Positions 54,718 through 62,976 of a stretch of DNA of 64,000 nt are shown here, one piece after another. The position numbers and the translations under genes are program-made. Origin of the DNA: an uncultured Colwellia sp. (lineage in GTDB: Bacteria; Pseudomonadota; Gammaproteobacteria; Enterobacterales; Alteromonadaceae); assembly GCA_913058395.1 (NCBI GenBank), contig CAJXQI010000003.1, forward strand, positions 186,001 through 250,000, given 5' to 3'. The first letter of the stretch is position 1, and each line of letters opens with the position of its first letter. Under the pieces are notes generated by a model. The model did no database searches. It saw only the letters and a list, made by a program, of their open reading frames with translations, and was not told the origin of the DNA.

Positions 54718-57700
54718 ATGAATCAAACGGGCATTTATGAGCAACTAATTACTCAATTAGTTGAACAAAATTTGGATCGTGAAACTTTTCATGTTGGCGA
54801 ACGTTTATTAGAGGCTGGCGAAGCCGCAACTTGGCTATCACGATTCTTAACTCGAATTATAGAAATAGCTATGGACTCAGTGCCAAATGGTGATGCTAGA
54901 ATTCATCAACAAATAAGCCTCGCGAATACGATTGTGAAATGGCTTAGTACACATATCAGAGATGACAAGTTAATCAATGAGAATTTACTCGATAGCCAAG
55001 GAAAAATTCTTACTGCACTGTTTGATAAATCTAATCCAATAGCGGCTGATTTACCCAAGTATGTTGAGTCAATCATGCCATTAACGGGTTTAACGCAAAG
55101 TGAATTGTTCTGTGGTAGTAACGTAGGAGTATCATTAGAGACTGAAATTAAAAGAGAGATACTTTCTTCTGACAAAATATATTGGCTTGTCTCATTTATT
55201 AAATGGACAGGTATTCGGATATTTAAGAAAGAGCTAGAATTTTTTACTCGCAGTGGTAGGCAATTAAAAATAATTACAACCTCTTATATGGGCGCGACTG
55301 ATGCAAAGGCTGTCGAGTTTTTAGCATCACTGCCTAATACTGAGATAAAGCTGAGCTACAATACCAATCGTGAACGACTGCATGCCAAATCTTATTTGTT
55401 TATACGTAATACCGGTTTTCATACGGGTTATATTGGCTCATCCAATTTATCTCATTCAGCATTAACCAGTGGTTTGGAATGGAATCTAAAAATTACTTCG
55501 CAAGAAATCCCGCACATTATTGAAAAATCACTCAGTACTTTTGAGACCTATTGGGAATCTCCTGACTTTGAACACTTCGATGGTGAAGTTGCGAGTCGAG
55601 AAAAGCTTAATAACGCACTACAAGAAGCAAAAGGCAGTTTTAATAACTCAACACCAAGTTTTTATTTCGATATCAAACCTCACTCGCATCAGCAAACCAT
55701 ACTGGAAAAGCTACAGGTTGAACGAGAGTTACATAATCGTTATCGGAACTTGGTGGTAGCTGCAACTGGAACAGGAAAAACCATTATCTCTGCTTTTGAT
55801 TTTTCACGTTTTTATCAGCAGAACCCTGAAGCCAACTTTTTGTTTATTGCTCATAGAGAAGAAATTTTAAAACAAGCATTGGGTGCATATCGTGGCGTAT
55901 TAAAAAATAGTGCTTTTGGTGAGTTGTGGGTAGGTAGTAATAAGCCAAGTAAGTATCAGCACCTATTTGCATCAATTCAAAGTTTAAACAATCAAATTGA
56001 TGCCTTAGCGCTAAGTGAAGATTACTTTGATTATATTGTTATTGATGAAGTTCATCATATTTCAGCCAATAGCTACCGCGGTATATTAAAGCACTTTAGC
56101 CCAAAAATATTATTGGGCTTAACGGCGACACCTGAACGACATGATGGCACTGATATCCTAAGCGATTTCTGTAATGTTATTGCGGCGGAAATTAGATTAC
56201 CCGAAGCGATAAATCAACGCCATCTTTCTCCATTTCAATACTTTGGTATAGATGATGATACCGATTTAACTAAAATATCATGGTCAAAAGGCCGTTATGA
56301 TATTGCCGAGCTAACGCATCTTTATACTTATGACGATCGACGAGTTTTACGCATTATACAAAGTCTCGAAGAAGTGGTTACTGATATACCTCAAATGCGA
56401 GCGCTGGCGTTTTGCGTTAGTAAAGAACATGCAAATTTTATGGCAAAAAAATTCACCCTACATAACATTGCTTGCGGTGTATTAATCAGTGATAACAGTA
56501 AAGACCGTGAATTTTTACAGCAGCAGTTAAGATCAAAACAAATCAATGTCCTGTTTGTCGTCGATATATTTAATGAAGGTGTCGATATTCCAGAATTAGA
56601 CACCTTGCTATTTTTACGGCCTACCGAAAGCTTAACAATATTTCTTCAGCAGTTAGGTCGAGGGTTACGACTAACAAACGACAAAGAATGTTGTACTGTT
56701 TTAGACTTTGTTGGCAATTCACGTCCTGAATATGACTTTTCGCATAAATTCAGAGCATTAGTGGGAAAAACCAATCAGGCTATAGCGAAAGAAGTTAAAC
56801 AAGGTTTTCCTCACCTACCATTAGGTTGCCGTATTGAGTTGCAAGAAAACACGCAAGCGATGATCCTTAAAAATATTAGTCAAGCGACGTTAAACAAAAA
56901 TAAATTGCTTAACTTAATAACTAACTTCCCACATATAACGAACTTATCCTTAACGCTCAGCAATTTTTTACAAATTTACCCAAATATTACCTTAGAAGAT
57001 GTATATAAAGTTAAAAATGGCAAGTTTGGAGGCTGGTCAGTATTGCTTACCGTAAGCAAAGGACAAGAAATAGCCGACGATAAAAAAGATATTTTTAGCG
57101 CATATTATCGAGCAATTAATAACAGACTACTTAATTGCTCATCTATTTCGTATTTACGTTTTATTAAAGCGCTGTGCGATAACAACTTTTTGATATCGAC
57201 AACTAGCATGGATAAAGCTTCTCAATATCGTCAGCAACAATTCGCGTTGATGTGTCATTATGATTTTTGGGACAAAACAGGTCATCAAGCAGGGTTTAGG
57301 GATCTCGCAAAAAGTTTACTCGCGTTAAAAGATAAAACACTTAAAGCTGAGTTAAGCGAAGTCATTGCTATGCTTATTCAGCGCCTTGAAGTCGCTGAGT
57401 TTGATATGCCGAAGGTTAATAACTCGGCAGTCGATTCGTCACCACTTAAAATGCATGTCCGTTATCCGAAAGAACATATTCTTGTGGCTTTTGGTGATAG
57501 TACTTTTAGTAAAAAATCATCGAGTCGTGAAGGTGTTTTGAATATTGCTGAAGCAAATACTGAATTGTTATTCGTAACGTTGGATAAATGTGAAAAGCAA
57601 TTCTCTGCCACAACCATGTACCACGATTATGCTATTAGCCCAATGTTATTTCACTGGCAAACGCAAAACAGTACTAGACCAGATTCAGGTCGCGGTTTAA

Positions 57701-57915
57701 CTTATATTAAACAGAAAGAACGTAATAAAACCTTCCTGTTATTTGTCCGTGAACAAGGCAAAGATGAAAACGGCAGAACTATGGGATTCGTCAATTTTGG
57801 TCCAGTAGATTTTGTTAAATATGAAGGTAGTCAACCGATGAATATAACATGGCAGCTTAAACACCCCATGCCTGCATATTTGTGGCATGAAACAGCTAAA
57901 TTGGCAGTAGGTTAA
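54718..57915 (+). CDS. PLD-nuclease / SF2 helicase / DUF3427 fusion protein
   Basis: A 1065-aa three-part protein. Residues about 140-290 form a phospholipase-D-like nuclease domain (HAKSYLF at about 222, then GSSNLSHSAL). Residues about 325-680 form a superfamily-2 helicase: Walker A ATGTGKT (about 350), IDEVHH (about 442), GLTATPERHDG, and QQLGRGLRL of motif VI. The C-terminal 250 residues match DUF3427 (HYDFWDKTGHQAGFRDL..., HVRYPKEHILVAFGD, LTYIKQKERNKTFLLFVRE). Single-gene PLD-helicase-DUF3427 proteins are mostly uncharacterised. DNA repair or restriction of foreign DNA is plausible. It has a solitary promoter region and no methylase nearby. Confidence 0.88.
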   Translation: MNQTGIYEQLITQLVEQNLDRETFHVGERLLEAGEAATWLSRFLTRIIEIAMDSVPNGDARIHQQISLANTIVKWLSTHIRDDKLINENLLDSQGKILTALFDKSNPIAADLPKYVESIMPLTGLTQSELFCGSNVGVSLETEIKREILSSDKIYWLVSFIKWTGIRIFKKELEFFTRSGRQLKIITTSYMGATDAKAVEFLASLPNTEIKLSYNTNRERLHAKSYLFIRNTGFHTGYIGSSNLSHSALTSGLEWNLKITSQEIPHIIEKSLSTFETYWESPDFEHFDGEVASREKLNNALQEAKGSFNNSTPSFYFDIKPHSHQQTILEKLQVERELHNRYRNLVVAATGTGKTIISAFDFSRFYQQNPEANFLFIAHREEILKQALGAYRGVLKNSAFGELWVGSNKPSKYQHLFASIQSLNNQIDALALSEDYFDYIVIDEVHHISANSYRGILKHFSPKILLGLTATPERHDGTDILSDFCNVIAAEIRLPEAINQRHLSPFQYFGIDDDTDLTKISWSKGRYDIAELTHLYTYDDRRVLRIIQSLEEVVTDIPQMRALAFCVSKEHANFMAKKFTLHNIACGVLISDNSKDREFLQQQLRSKQINVLFVVDIFNEGVDIPELDTLLFLRPTESLTIFLQQLGRGLRLTNDKECCTVLDFVGNSRPEYDFSHKFRALVGKTNQAIAKEVKQGFPHLPLGCRIELQENTQAMILKNISQATLNKNKLLNLITNFPHITNLSLTLSNFLQIYPNITLEDVYKVKNGKFGGWSVLLTVSKGQEIADDKKDIFSAYYRAINNRLLNCSSISYLRFIKALCDNNFLISTTSMDKASQYRQQQFALMCHYDFWDKTGHQAGFRDLAKSLLALKDKTLKAELSEVIAMLIQRLEVAEFDMPKVNNSAVDSSPLKMHVRYPKEHILVAFGDSTFSKKSSSREGVLNIAEANTELLFVTLDKCEKQFSATTMYHDYAISPMLFHWQTQNSTRPDSGRGLTYIKQKERNKTFLLFVREQGKDENGRTMGFVNFGPVDFVKYEGSQPMNITWQLKHPMPAYLWHETAKLAVG

Positions 57916-57960
57916 TTAGTGCTTAGCAACGGCTATAAGGTAAAATGCTAGTTCGAAAAA

Positions 57961-58365
57961 TTACTGCTGATGAACCAACCCGGTTTCATCATTTTCAAAC
58001 CCATGGCAAATATAGCCAACTACTGTTCGTTTTTTCTTGGCAACTTGATGAAAGTGCTCATAACCAACCGAAAAGGCAAAAGGGTTGGCGTTGTAGTCGG
58101 CATAAGACTGATCAGCACCGTTCTTAGCTTCTCTAGCACCTGCAGCGAACGAACTTAAAAAGTCATCTCGGTTGTTAATCAAAATGGTGGTCGCGCCAGC
58201 GCCGCCTTCTACCAGCTCTAAGGCGCCTAATTCTATGTACTTATCAACAACGGTGTTATTGAAGAACCCGCTGTATTGCTCAGTTTCAATATCATAAGAA
58301 ACGGCAGAGTCATCGCTTGCTTCCATTAATGACACAAATAACTCTCTTACTTTTTTTGAAATCAC
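57961..58365 (-). CDS. Hypothetical protein (134 aa)
   Basis: A soluble alpha/beta-type protein, acidic overall, with no signal or membrane segment. Conspicuous stretches are YDIETEQYSGFFNNTVVDKYIELGALELVEGG, TTILINNRDDFLSSF and a His-containing tail (VGYEHFHQVAKKKRTVVGYICHGFENDE). GTG start with AGGAACAACCT upstream. Convergent with the helicase gene, with stops 45 bp apart. I do not recognise a family. Confidence 0.65.
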   Translation of the reverse strand: MISKKVRELFVSLMEASDDSAVSYDIETEQYSGFFNNTVVDKYIELGALELVEGGAGATTILINNRDDFLSSFAAGAREAKNGADQSYADYNANPFAFSVGYEHFHQVAKKKRTVVGYICHGFENDETGLVHQQ

Positions 58366-58477
58366 AGGTTGTTCCTTTTACATAGTCTTTGATAAGTATC
58401 GGCATTTTAACAGGTCTACATTTGACTCATTAATTAATCTGATTGGTTTACTGACTTAAATATGGGGCTTAATATAC

Positions 58478-58505
58478 TAAAAAGCAGTCCGGTTAGGGAC
58501 TGCTT
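58478..58505 (-). terminator. Terminator of the DUF3185 gene
   Basis: AAGCAGTCC (58482-58490) pairs with GGACTGCTT (58497-58505). On the minus strand it is followed by a U-run, and it lies downstream of the DUF3185 stop. Confidence 0.7.
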
Positions 58506-58633
58506 GCGTTAAAAAAAACAATAACTTTTACGTTAATTGTTTTAATTTTTACCAAAGCGTGAAGTGGGAACAGTTCCGTTCGAATAATTTATACGAATAG
58601 TTATTGCAGCATATTATTAGAGGGAGTTTACGC

Positions 58634-58825
58634 TTACTTTAGCCTTGTGATACCAACTAAAACGGCAATTACGCCGCCAGCCATTCCTGCCCAGGCTTCA
58701 ATCGGTGTATCGCCGTTTATTGTGCGGCTTAACTGAGCGCTAGCTGAGTCATAGATGTTGTAACCCCACATAGCTAAAACAACACCGACTATGATAAGAA
58801 TTACACCAATAATTTTATTATTCAT
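58634..58825 (-). CDS. DUF3185 small membrane protein
   Basis: A 63-aa protein with two hydrophobic helices (about 4-24 and 43-61) linked by a polar loop containing SAQLSRTINGDTPIEAW, the conserved block of the family. AGGAG precedes the ATG. Function unknown. It lies in a run of small membrane and osmotic-stress-type genes on the minus strand. Confidence 0.82.
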   Translation of the reverse strand: MNNKIIGVILIIVGVVLAMWGYNIYDSASAQLSRTINGDTPIEAWAGMAGGVIAVLVGITRLK

Positions 58826-58864
58826 TGTTACTCCTCATTAATTTTATTGTTGAAACGGATAACT

Positions 58865-59026
58865 CTATTTTTTTGTGATTAGCCAAATAGCATGCAAAAT
58901 ACCTGGAACATAAAAGAATAGGCATAGCACTATATTGATTAACAAATCTTTTCCTACTCCGCTTTTTAAAAATACGGCTATAGGCGGCAGCAACAATGCC
59001 AAGATAATATGTATAAGTTTATTCAT
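58865..59026 (-). CDS. Pmp3/YqaE-family membrane peptide (53 aa)
   Basis: A short gene found by reading the minus strand between the DUF3185 and aquaporin genes. The sequence runs MNKLIHIILALLLPPIAVFLKSG, then a central VGKDLLINIVLCLFF, YVPGILHAIWLI and a terminal TKK: two hydrophobic helices with the PPIAVFL, LINIxLxxxxYxPGxxHAxW signature of the UPF0057/Pmp3 family. Members are induced by salt or cold and affect membrane potential in fungi and plants. AGGAAATC lies before the ATG. Confidence 0.88.
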   Translation of the reverse strand: MNKLIHIILALLLPPIAVFLKSGVGKDLLINIVLCLFFYVPGILHAIWLITKK

Positions 59027-59053
59027 AATAGATTTCCTGTCGTTTTAGTTTTG

Positions 59054-59755
59054 TTAGGAATTTTCTTCGCTTTCAAGCCATCGGTAGACTATGCCAGCTA
59101 AAATTGCACCTACGATTGGCGCCAACCAGAATAGCCATAATTGTGATACTGCCCAGTCGCCCTGAAAAATAGCAACACCGGTGCTTCTTGCTGGGTTAAC
59201 TGAGGTATTAGTAATAGGGATGCTAATAAGGTGAATAAGGGTCAGGCCTAGGCCAATAGCGATAGGAGCAAAACCTTGTGGTGCACGTTTGTCTGTGGCG
59301 CCTAAAATAATGATAAGAAACATAAAAGTCATTACTATTTCAGTAACGAGTGCAGCGGTTAAGCTGTATCCACCAGGTGAGTGTTCTGCGTAACCATTTG
59401 AAGCAAAGCCAGCTGTTACGTCAAAGCCTGTTTGCCCTGTAGCAATAACGTATAGCACTGCTGCGCCTGCCATACCGCCTATAACCTGTGCAAATATATA
59501 TGGTGCAAGTTCAGCGGCGGGGAATCTGCCGCTTGACCAAAGACCAATTGAAACAGCGGGGTTAAGGTGACAGCCCGATATATGTCCAATCGCATACGCC
59601 ATGGTTAATACGGTTAGGCCGAATGCCAAAGAGACACCTAATAAGCCAATGCCAACATCTGGAAATCCAGCGGCCAGCACGGCACTACCACAACCACCAA
59701 GTACTAACCAAAAAGTGCCAATAAACTCAGCACTCAATTTTTTTGTTAGTGTCAT
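59054..59755 (-). CDS. aqpZ: Aquaporin Z
   Basis: A 233-aa major-intrinsic-protein channel with six membrane helices and both NPA boxes ([14 protein letters not shown] and [19 protein letters not shown]). It has aquaporin-type selectivity positions (F, H, Arg after the second NPA). It conducts water across the inner membrane. The open frame begins at 59821, but AAGGAAGACAAA directly before ATG 59755 and the family start [21 protein letters not shown] set the start there. Confidence 0.95.
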   Translation of the reverse strand: MTLTKKLSAEFIGTFWLVLGGCGSAVLAAGFPDVGIGLLGVSLAFGLTVLTMAYAIGHISGCHLNPAVSIGLWSSGRFPAAELAPYIFAQVIGGMAGAAVLYVIATGQTGFDVTAGFASNGYAEHSPGGYSLTAALVTEIVMTFMFLIIILGATDKRAPQGFAPIAIGLGLTLIHLISIPITNTSVNPARSTGVAIFQGDWAVSQLWLFWLAPIVGAILAGIVYRWLESEENS

Positions 59756-59861
59756 TTTGTCTTCCTTTATTAAAATAGATACATAGTTTTTATTGAGTTT
59801 GGTCATAAATATCCAAGTCACTTGATGAGGCTTGGATATTTATGTTTTTAACTTTTATTTA

Positions 59862-60920
59862 CTACTTTTTACTTACAACTTCTTTAATTGTAGTTTCTAT
59901 TTTCGCAACTACACGGCGGTTTATATTATGGTCAGCACGTGTATTTCCTTTAGAAATTAACTGTGTTTCACCAAAGCCTGTTGCAGATAAACGGCTAGCG
60001 TCAATATTAAACTTACTGATTAAGGTGTTTTTAACGGCATCAGCGCGTTTTTGGGAAAGCATTAAGTTATATGCATCATTACCTGCTGCAGAGCTATGAC
60101 CTTCAATATCAACCGTTGTGTTTTTGTATGCTTTCATGAAGTCAGCTAAGCGTTGAATATCATTTAGCATTGCCGGCTGAAGTTGTGAGCTATTGTTTTC
60201 AAAAGTAACATTTAAATTAATTGCTGCTGTTTTTTCTGCATACAATGCACAGCCTTTTGAGTCGACTTTTACGTTAGCTGGCGTGTTAGTGCAATTGTCA
60301 TGTTTGTCGTTAATTCCGTCGTTGTCAGCATCAACAACCATTACTTTTTTCACTACTGGTTTAGGTGTTACCACTTTTTTTACTGCTTTATTAACGATGG
60401 GAGATTTTTTTACATCACCAAAAGCGTATTGTAAGCCGAATTTAAAACCTTGGTCGGTATAACCATAATCTACATCGCGGTAAACAACGGCTTCACCGAA
60501 TACAGAAAAACGATCATTTACTTGAAAGGCATGACCCGCACCAACATTAATGGCGTTGTAGCTTTTTACATTATTAAAACGTTTTACACCGGTGAAAAGA
60601 TAAAAATTGCTGTCTTCAACTTTATAAATAGCATCTAAACCTGCGCGAGTTCCGTAATCATGATCACGGCCATTGTTAATTTCGTAACGCGTTTTTGCTA
60701 ATTCGAAGCGTGCATTCCATTGGTCATTAATAATTTTTTGTAAATCAATACCAATACCTTTACCAGCTTCAATTTGTTGCCAGTCAATGTTGTTTTCTTT
60801 ACTTGTACTTGATTTTATATAATCGCCAAATACGCCTACTTTCCATGTTTCATCAATGTTTTCTGCCGCTAAAGGTGAGCTAATTAGTGCGGCTAACAAA
60901 GTAATGTTGAACGTTTTCAT
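59862..60920 (-). CDS. OmpA-family outer-membrane protein
   Basis: A 352-aa protein with signal peptide (MKTFNITLLAALISSPLAAEN), an N-terminal eight-stranded barrel-like region (about 25-170) and a thrombospondin type-3-like calcium loop (DADNDGINDKHDNC). It ends in an OmpA-like peptidoglycan-binding domain (about 225-345) with VTFENNSSQLQPAMLNDI, IEGHSSAAGNDAYNLMLSQKRADAV and NRRVVAKIE. It tethers the outer membrane to the cell wall. Single gene, with a roughly 270-bp upstream region shared with the MscS operon. Confidence 0.9.
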   Translation of the reverse strand: MKTFNITLLAALISSPLAAENIDETWKVGVFGDYIKSSTSKENNIDWQQIEAGKGIGIDLQKIINDQWNARFELAKTRYEINNGRDHDYGTRAGLDAIYKVEDSNFYLFTGVKRFNNVKSYNAINVGAGHAFQVNDRFSVFGEAVVYRDVDYGYTDQGFKFGLQYAFGDVKKSPIVNKAVKKVVTPKPVVKKVMVVDADNDGINDKHDNCTNTPANVKVDSKGCALYAEKTAAINLNVTFENNSSQLQPAMLNDIQRLADFMKAYKNTTVDIEGHSSAAGNDAYNLMLSQKRADAVKNTLISKFNIDASRLSATGFGETQLISKGNTRADHNINRRVVAKIETTIKEVVSKK

Positions 60921-61189
60921 GGATAAATCCTTATTGAGTTTTATGTAATATTTCTTATTTGTTAGCCCTATAACGGATGGGGAAAGTAAAAGTCACAAAT
61001 TTTATTTATTTTTTTTATTTAATGAAGAAAACGGTAAAAATTAATGGATTAGCGTAAAATGCACACGATTTTTGAGTGGTACGGGTATATATCCAACAAT
61101 AAGAATAAAATTTATACAAAATTAATGTGACTTTTTAACAGGCCAACCGTTAAAGGGTTAAGCAATGAGAAGTATTGCTGGAGGATGAA

Positions 61190-61456
61190 GTGAAAGACAT
61201 TGAAAAAAACATAGCAGAAGAGTTAAAAAATAGTTCTGAATTAGCTTTTAGTACTTCCGATGATGAATTATTTAAGCGTGCAACAGTAACCGCCAATAAC
61301 CAGCAGGGGACGAAAGATCTTTTAGCACTGGGTATGGCGTCAATTTGGGTTGTTTTTGTCAGCATATTTATGAAAATTTTAAAGCCAATATTTAAGCAAA
61401 TGGCAAATAACTCAGAAAAGATAAGTACTACTACAACAAATAACGGGAATAAATAA
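61190..61456 (+). CDS. Small single-span membrane protein (88 aa)
   Basis: Hydrophilic N-terminus (VKDIEKNIAEELKNSSELAFST...), one membrane helix (about residues 48-68, LALGMASIWVVFVSIFMKIL) and a Ser/Thr/Asn-rich tail. GTG 61190 is preferred over TTG 61175 because GGAGG stands 5 bp before it. The stop overlaps the ATG of the channel gene (TAATG), implying coupled translation and perhaps a channel accessory role. No family recognised. Confidence 0.75.
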   Translation: MKDIEKNIAEELKNSSELAFSTSDDELFKRATVTANNQQGTKDLLALGMASIWVVFVSIFMKILKPIFKQMANNSEKISTTTTNNGNK

Positions 61457-62280
61457 TGGATACTGATAACATCACTGAAAAAGCATACTCGGGCTTTATC
61501 GCTATTTGGCAAAAAGTGGTAACCTTTTTACCGGATTTAATTGTCGCCATTCTATTTTTACTTGCTGGTTGGTTGATTTCATCGCTGATTAAAAGCTTTT
61601 TGAATAAGTCGCTAACTAAAATTGGTTTTAATACTTTTTTAGATAAACTTGGTTTAGATACTTTACTGAAAAAAATGGAAGTAACGGTTACTGGCAGCCA
61701 AGTGGTTGCGAGTATTATTTCTACCTTCTTCTTATTAATATTTTTATTAGCTGCTTTGGATATTTTAGGGCTAACAATTCTTTCAGGCTTGATTGACACC
61801 TTAATACTATTTTTACCTAAATTGCTTGCTTCGCTTGCCGTATTATTATGTGGCTTTTTTGTTGCGCAAATTGTTTTTAATGGCGTGAAAATAGCGGCTA
61901 AAAACACTGGTGTTGATTACGGCCGCTCGGTTGCTGAAGTATGTCGCGGTATTATCATCGTTATTACTGTTTCATTATCAATTACCCAACTCGATATTGA
62001 TGTTTCGCTACTTAATAACATTATGACCGTGGTTATTGCCAGTGTTGGCTTGGCTGCCGCTATTTCGTTAGGCATTGGTACAAAGTCAATGGCTCAAGAA
62101 ATTGTTGCCGGCGTGTATTTACGAGAAATGTATCAAGTAGGCGATACGATTGAAGTAAAAGACATCAAGGGAACCTTGGCTTCTATTGGCAGTGTGGCGA
62201 GTAAAGTAATGGGTGAAGGTGAGTCAATGACAACTGTACCTAATACTTTTTTGTTAGCTAATAAAGTTACTAAGCAATAA
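61456..62280 (+). CDS. Mechanosensitive-channel-family protein (MscS-like, TM_helix type)
   Basis: A 274-aa membrane protein. Repeated TM_helix segments (FLPDLIVAILFLLAGWLISSLIKSFLNKSL and FLPKLLASLAVLLCGFFVAQIVFNGVKIAAK) precede a short MscS-like pore and beta domain (GLAAAISLGIGTKSMAQEIVAGVYLREMYQVGDTIEVKDIKGTLASIG). The cytoplasmic domain is shorter than in E. coli MscS (ends VTKQ). Such channels open on membrane tension. Followed 17 bp later by a sigma-factor gene. Confidence 0.85.
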   Translation: MDTDNITEKAYSGFIAIWQKVVTFLPDLIVAILFLLAGWLISSLIKSFLNKSLTKIGFNTFLDKLGLDTLLKKMEVTVTGSQVVASIISTFFLLIFLLAALDILGLTILSGLIDTLILFLPKLLASLAVLLCGFFVAQIVFNGVKIAAKNTGVDYGRSVAEVCRGIIIVITVSLSITQLDIDVSLLNNIMTVVIASVGLAAAISLGIGTKSMAQEIVAGVYLREMYQVGDTIEVKDIKGTLASIGSVASKVMGEGESMTTVPNTFLLANKVTKQ

Positions 62281-62297
62281 CTGGGATTTTTTAACGT

Positions 62298-62831
62298 TTG
62301 ACTACGTTTAATGAACGTCAGCTTGTTGCTTTAGTACAAGAAAACTTGCCTTATGACACGCGTTTATTTCAGCAGTTAATTACACCGTATTTACCTTTAT
62401 TAAAGGGATATTGTGCAAAGCTGCTGAATAACCAGTCTGATGCGGAAGATGTTGTACAAGAGATAATTATTAAGATACTCACCCAGTTGAAAAACTTTAA
62501 GTGGTCAGTGTCTTTTAAAGCGTGGCTGTTCAAAATTGCTCATAACGAGTGTATTAACAAAATAAGAAGTCGGCGTTGGGATACCATTGAGCAAAATGAA
62601 GAATATCTAGAAAACTTAGTTGCTGATGAAAGTAATCATGAAGACTTGGCGACGGCACTCTCTTCATTAATGGTCAATTTATCATTTGCTGATCGTAATA
62701 TTATGCTACTACGTTATCGCACTGAGTTAGAGTTTCAGGAAATAGCTGACATTTGTCATTTAAAGCTTTCTGCTGTGAAAATGCGTCACAAAAGAGTGAT
62801 AGAGTTTTTGCAAGGGCAATTAAAAGAGTAG
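62298..62831 (+). CDS. ECF-type RNA polymerase sigma factor
   Basis: A 177-aa sigma-70-family factor of group 4. Region 2 reads LNNQSDAEDVVQEIIIKILTQLKNFKWSVSFKAWLFKIAHNECINKIRSR. Region 4 reads LSFADRNIMLLRYRTELEFQEIADICHLKLSAVKMRHKRVIEFLQ. TTG start. No anti-sigma factor is encoded downstream, so control may come through the membrane genes before it in the same operon (inference). Confidence 0.9.
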   Translation: MTTFNERQLVALVQENLPYDTRLFQQLITPYLPLLKGYCAKLLNNQSDAEDVVQEIIIKILTQLKNFKWSVSFKAWLFKIAHNECINKIRSRRWDTIEQNEEYLENLVADESNHEDLATALSSLMVNLSFADRNIMLLRYRTELEFQEIADICHLKLSAVKMRHKRVIEFLQGQLKE

Positions 62832-62924
62832 TTTTGTTGATGTTCATTTGGCGGTGTTGGGTGCTGTAGAGAGCTCAACATTCACCGGTGGCAAGTGTTT
62901 AATTAGCATGGGTAAAGCTAAATA

Positions 62925-62959
62925 TTAAGGTAACTGACATCAGTTGCCAGTCACCTTAA
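62925..62959. terminator. Hairpin between the convergent sigma-factor and protease genes
   Basis: TTAAGGTAACTG (62925-62936) pairs with CAGTCACCTTAA (62948-62959) with one mismatch. No U-run. Probable bidirectional transcription end. Confidence 0.5.
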
Positions 62960-62976
62960 TCTGCATTGAGCTTAAC

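Noticed and set aside
54718-57915. Assignment of the helicase to the Mokosh type II defence system
   Set aside because: It shares a PLD plus helicase theme, but the helicase is of another SF2 type and carries DUF3427. No basis for that name.
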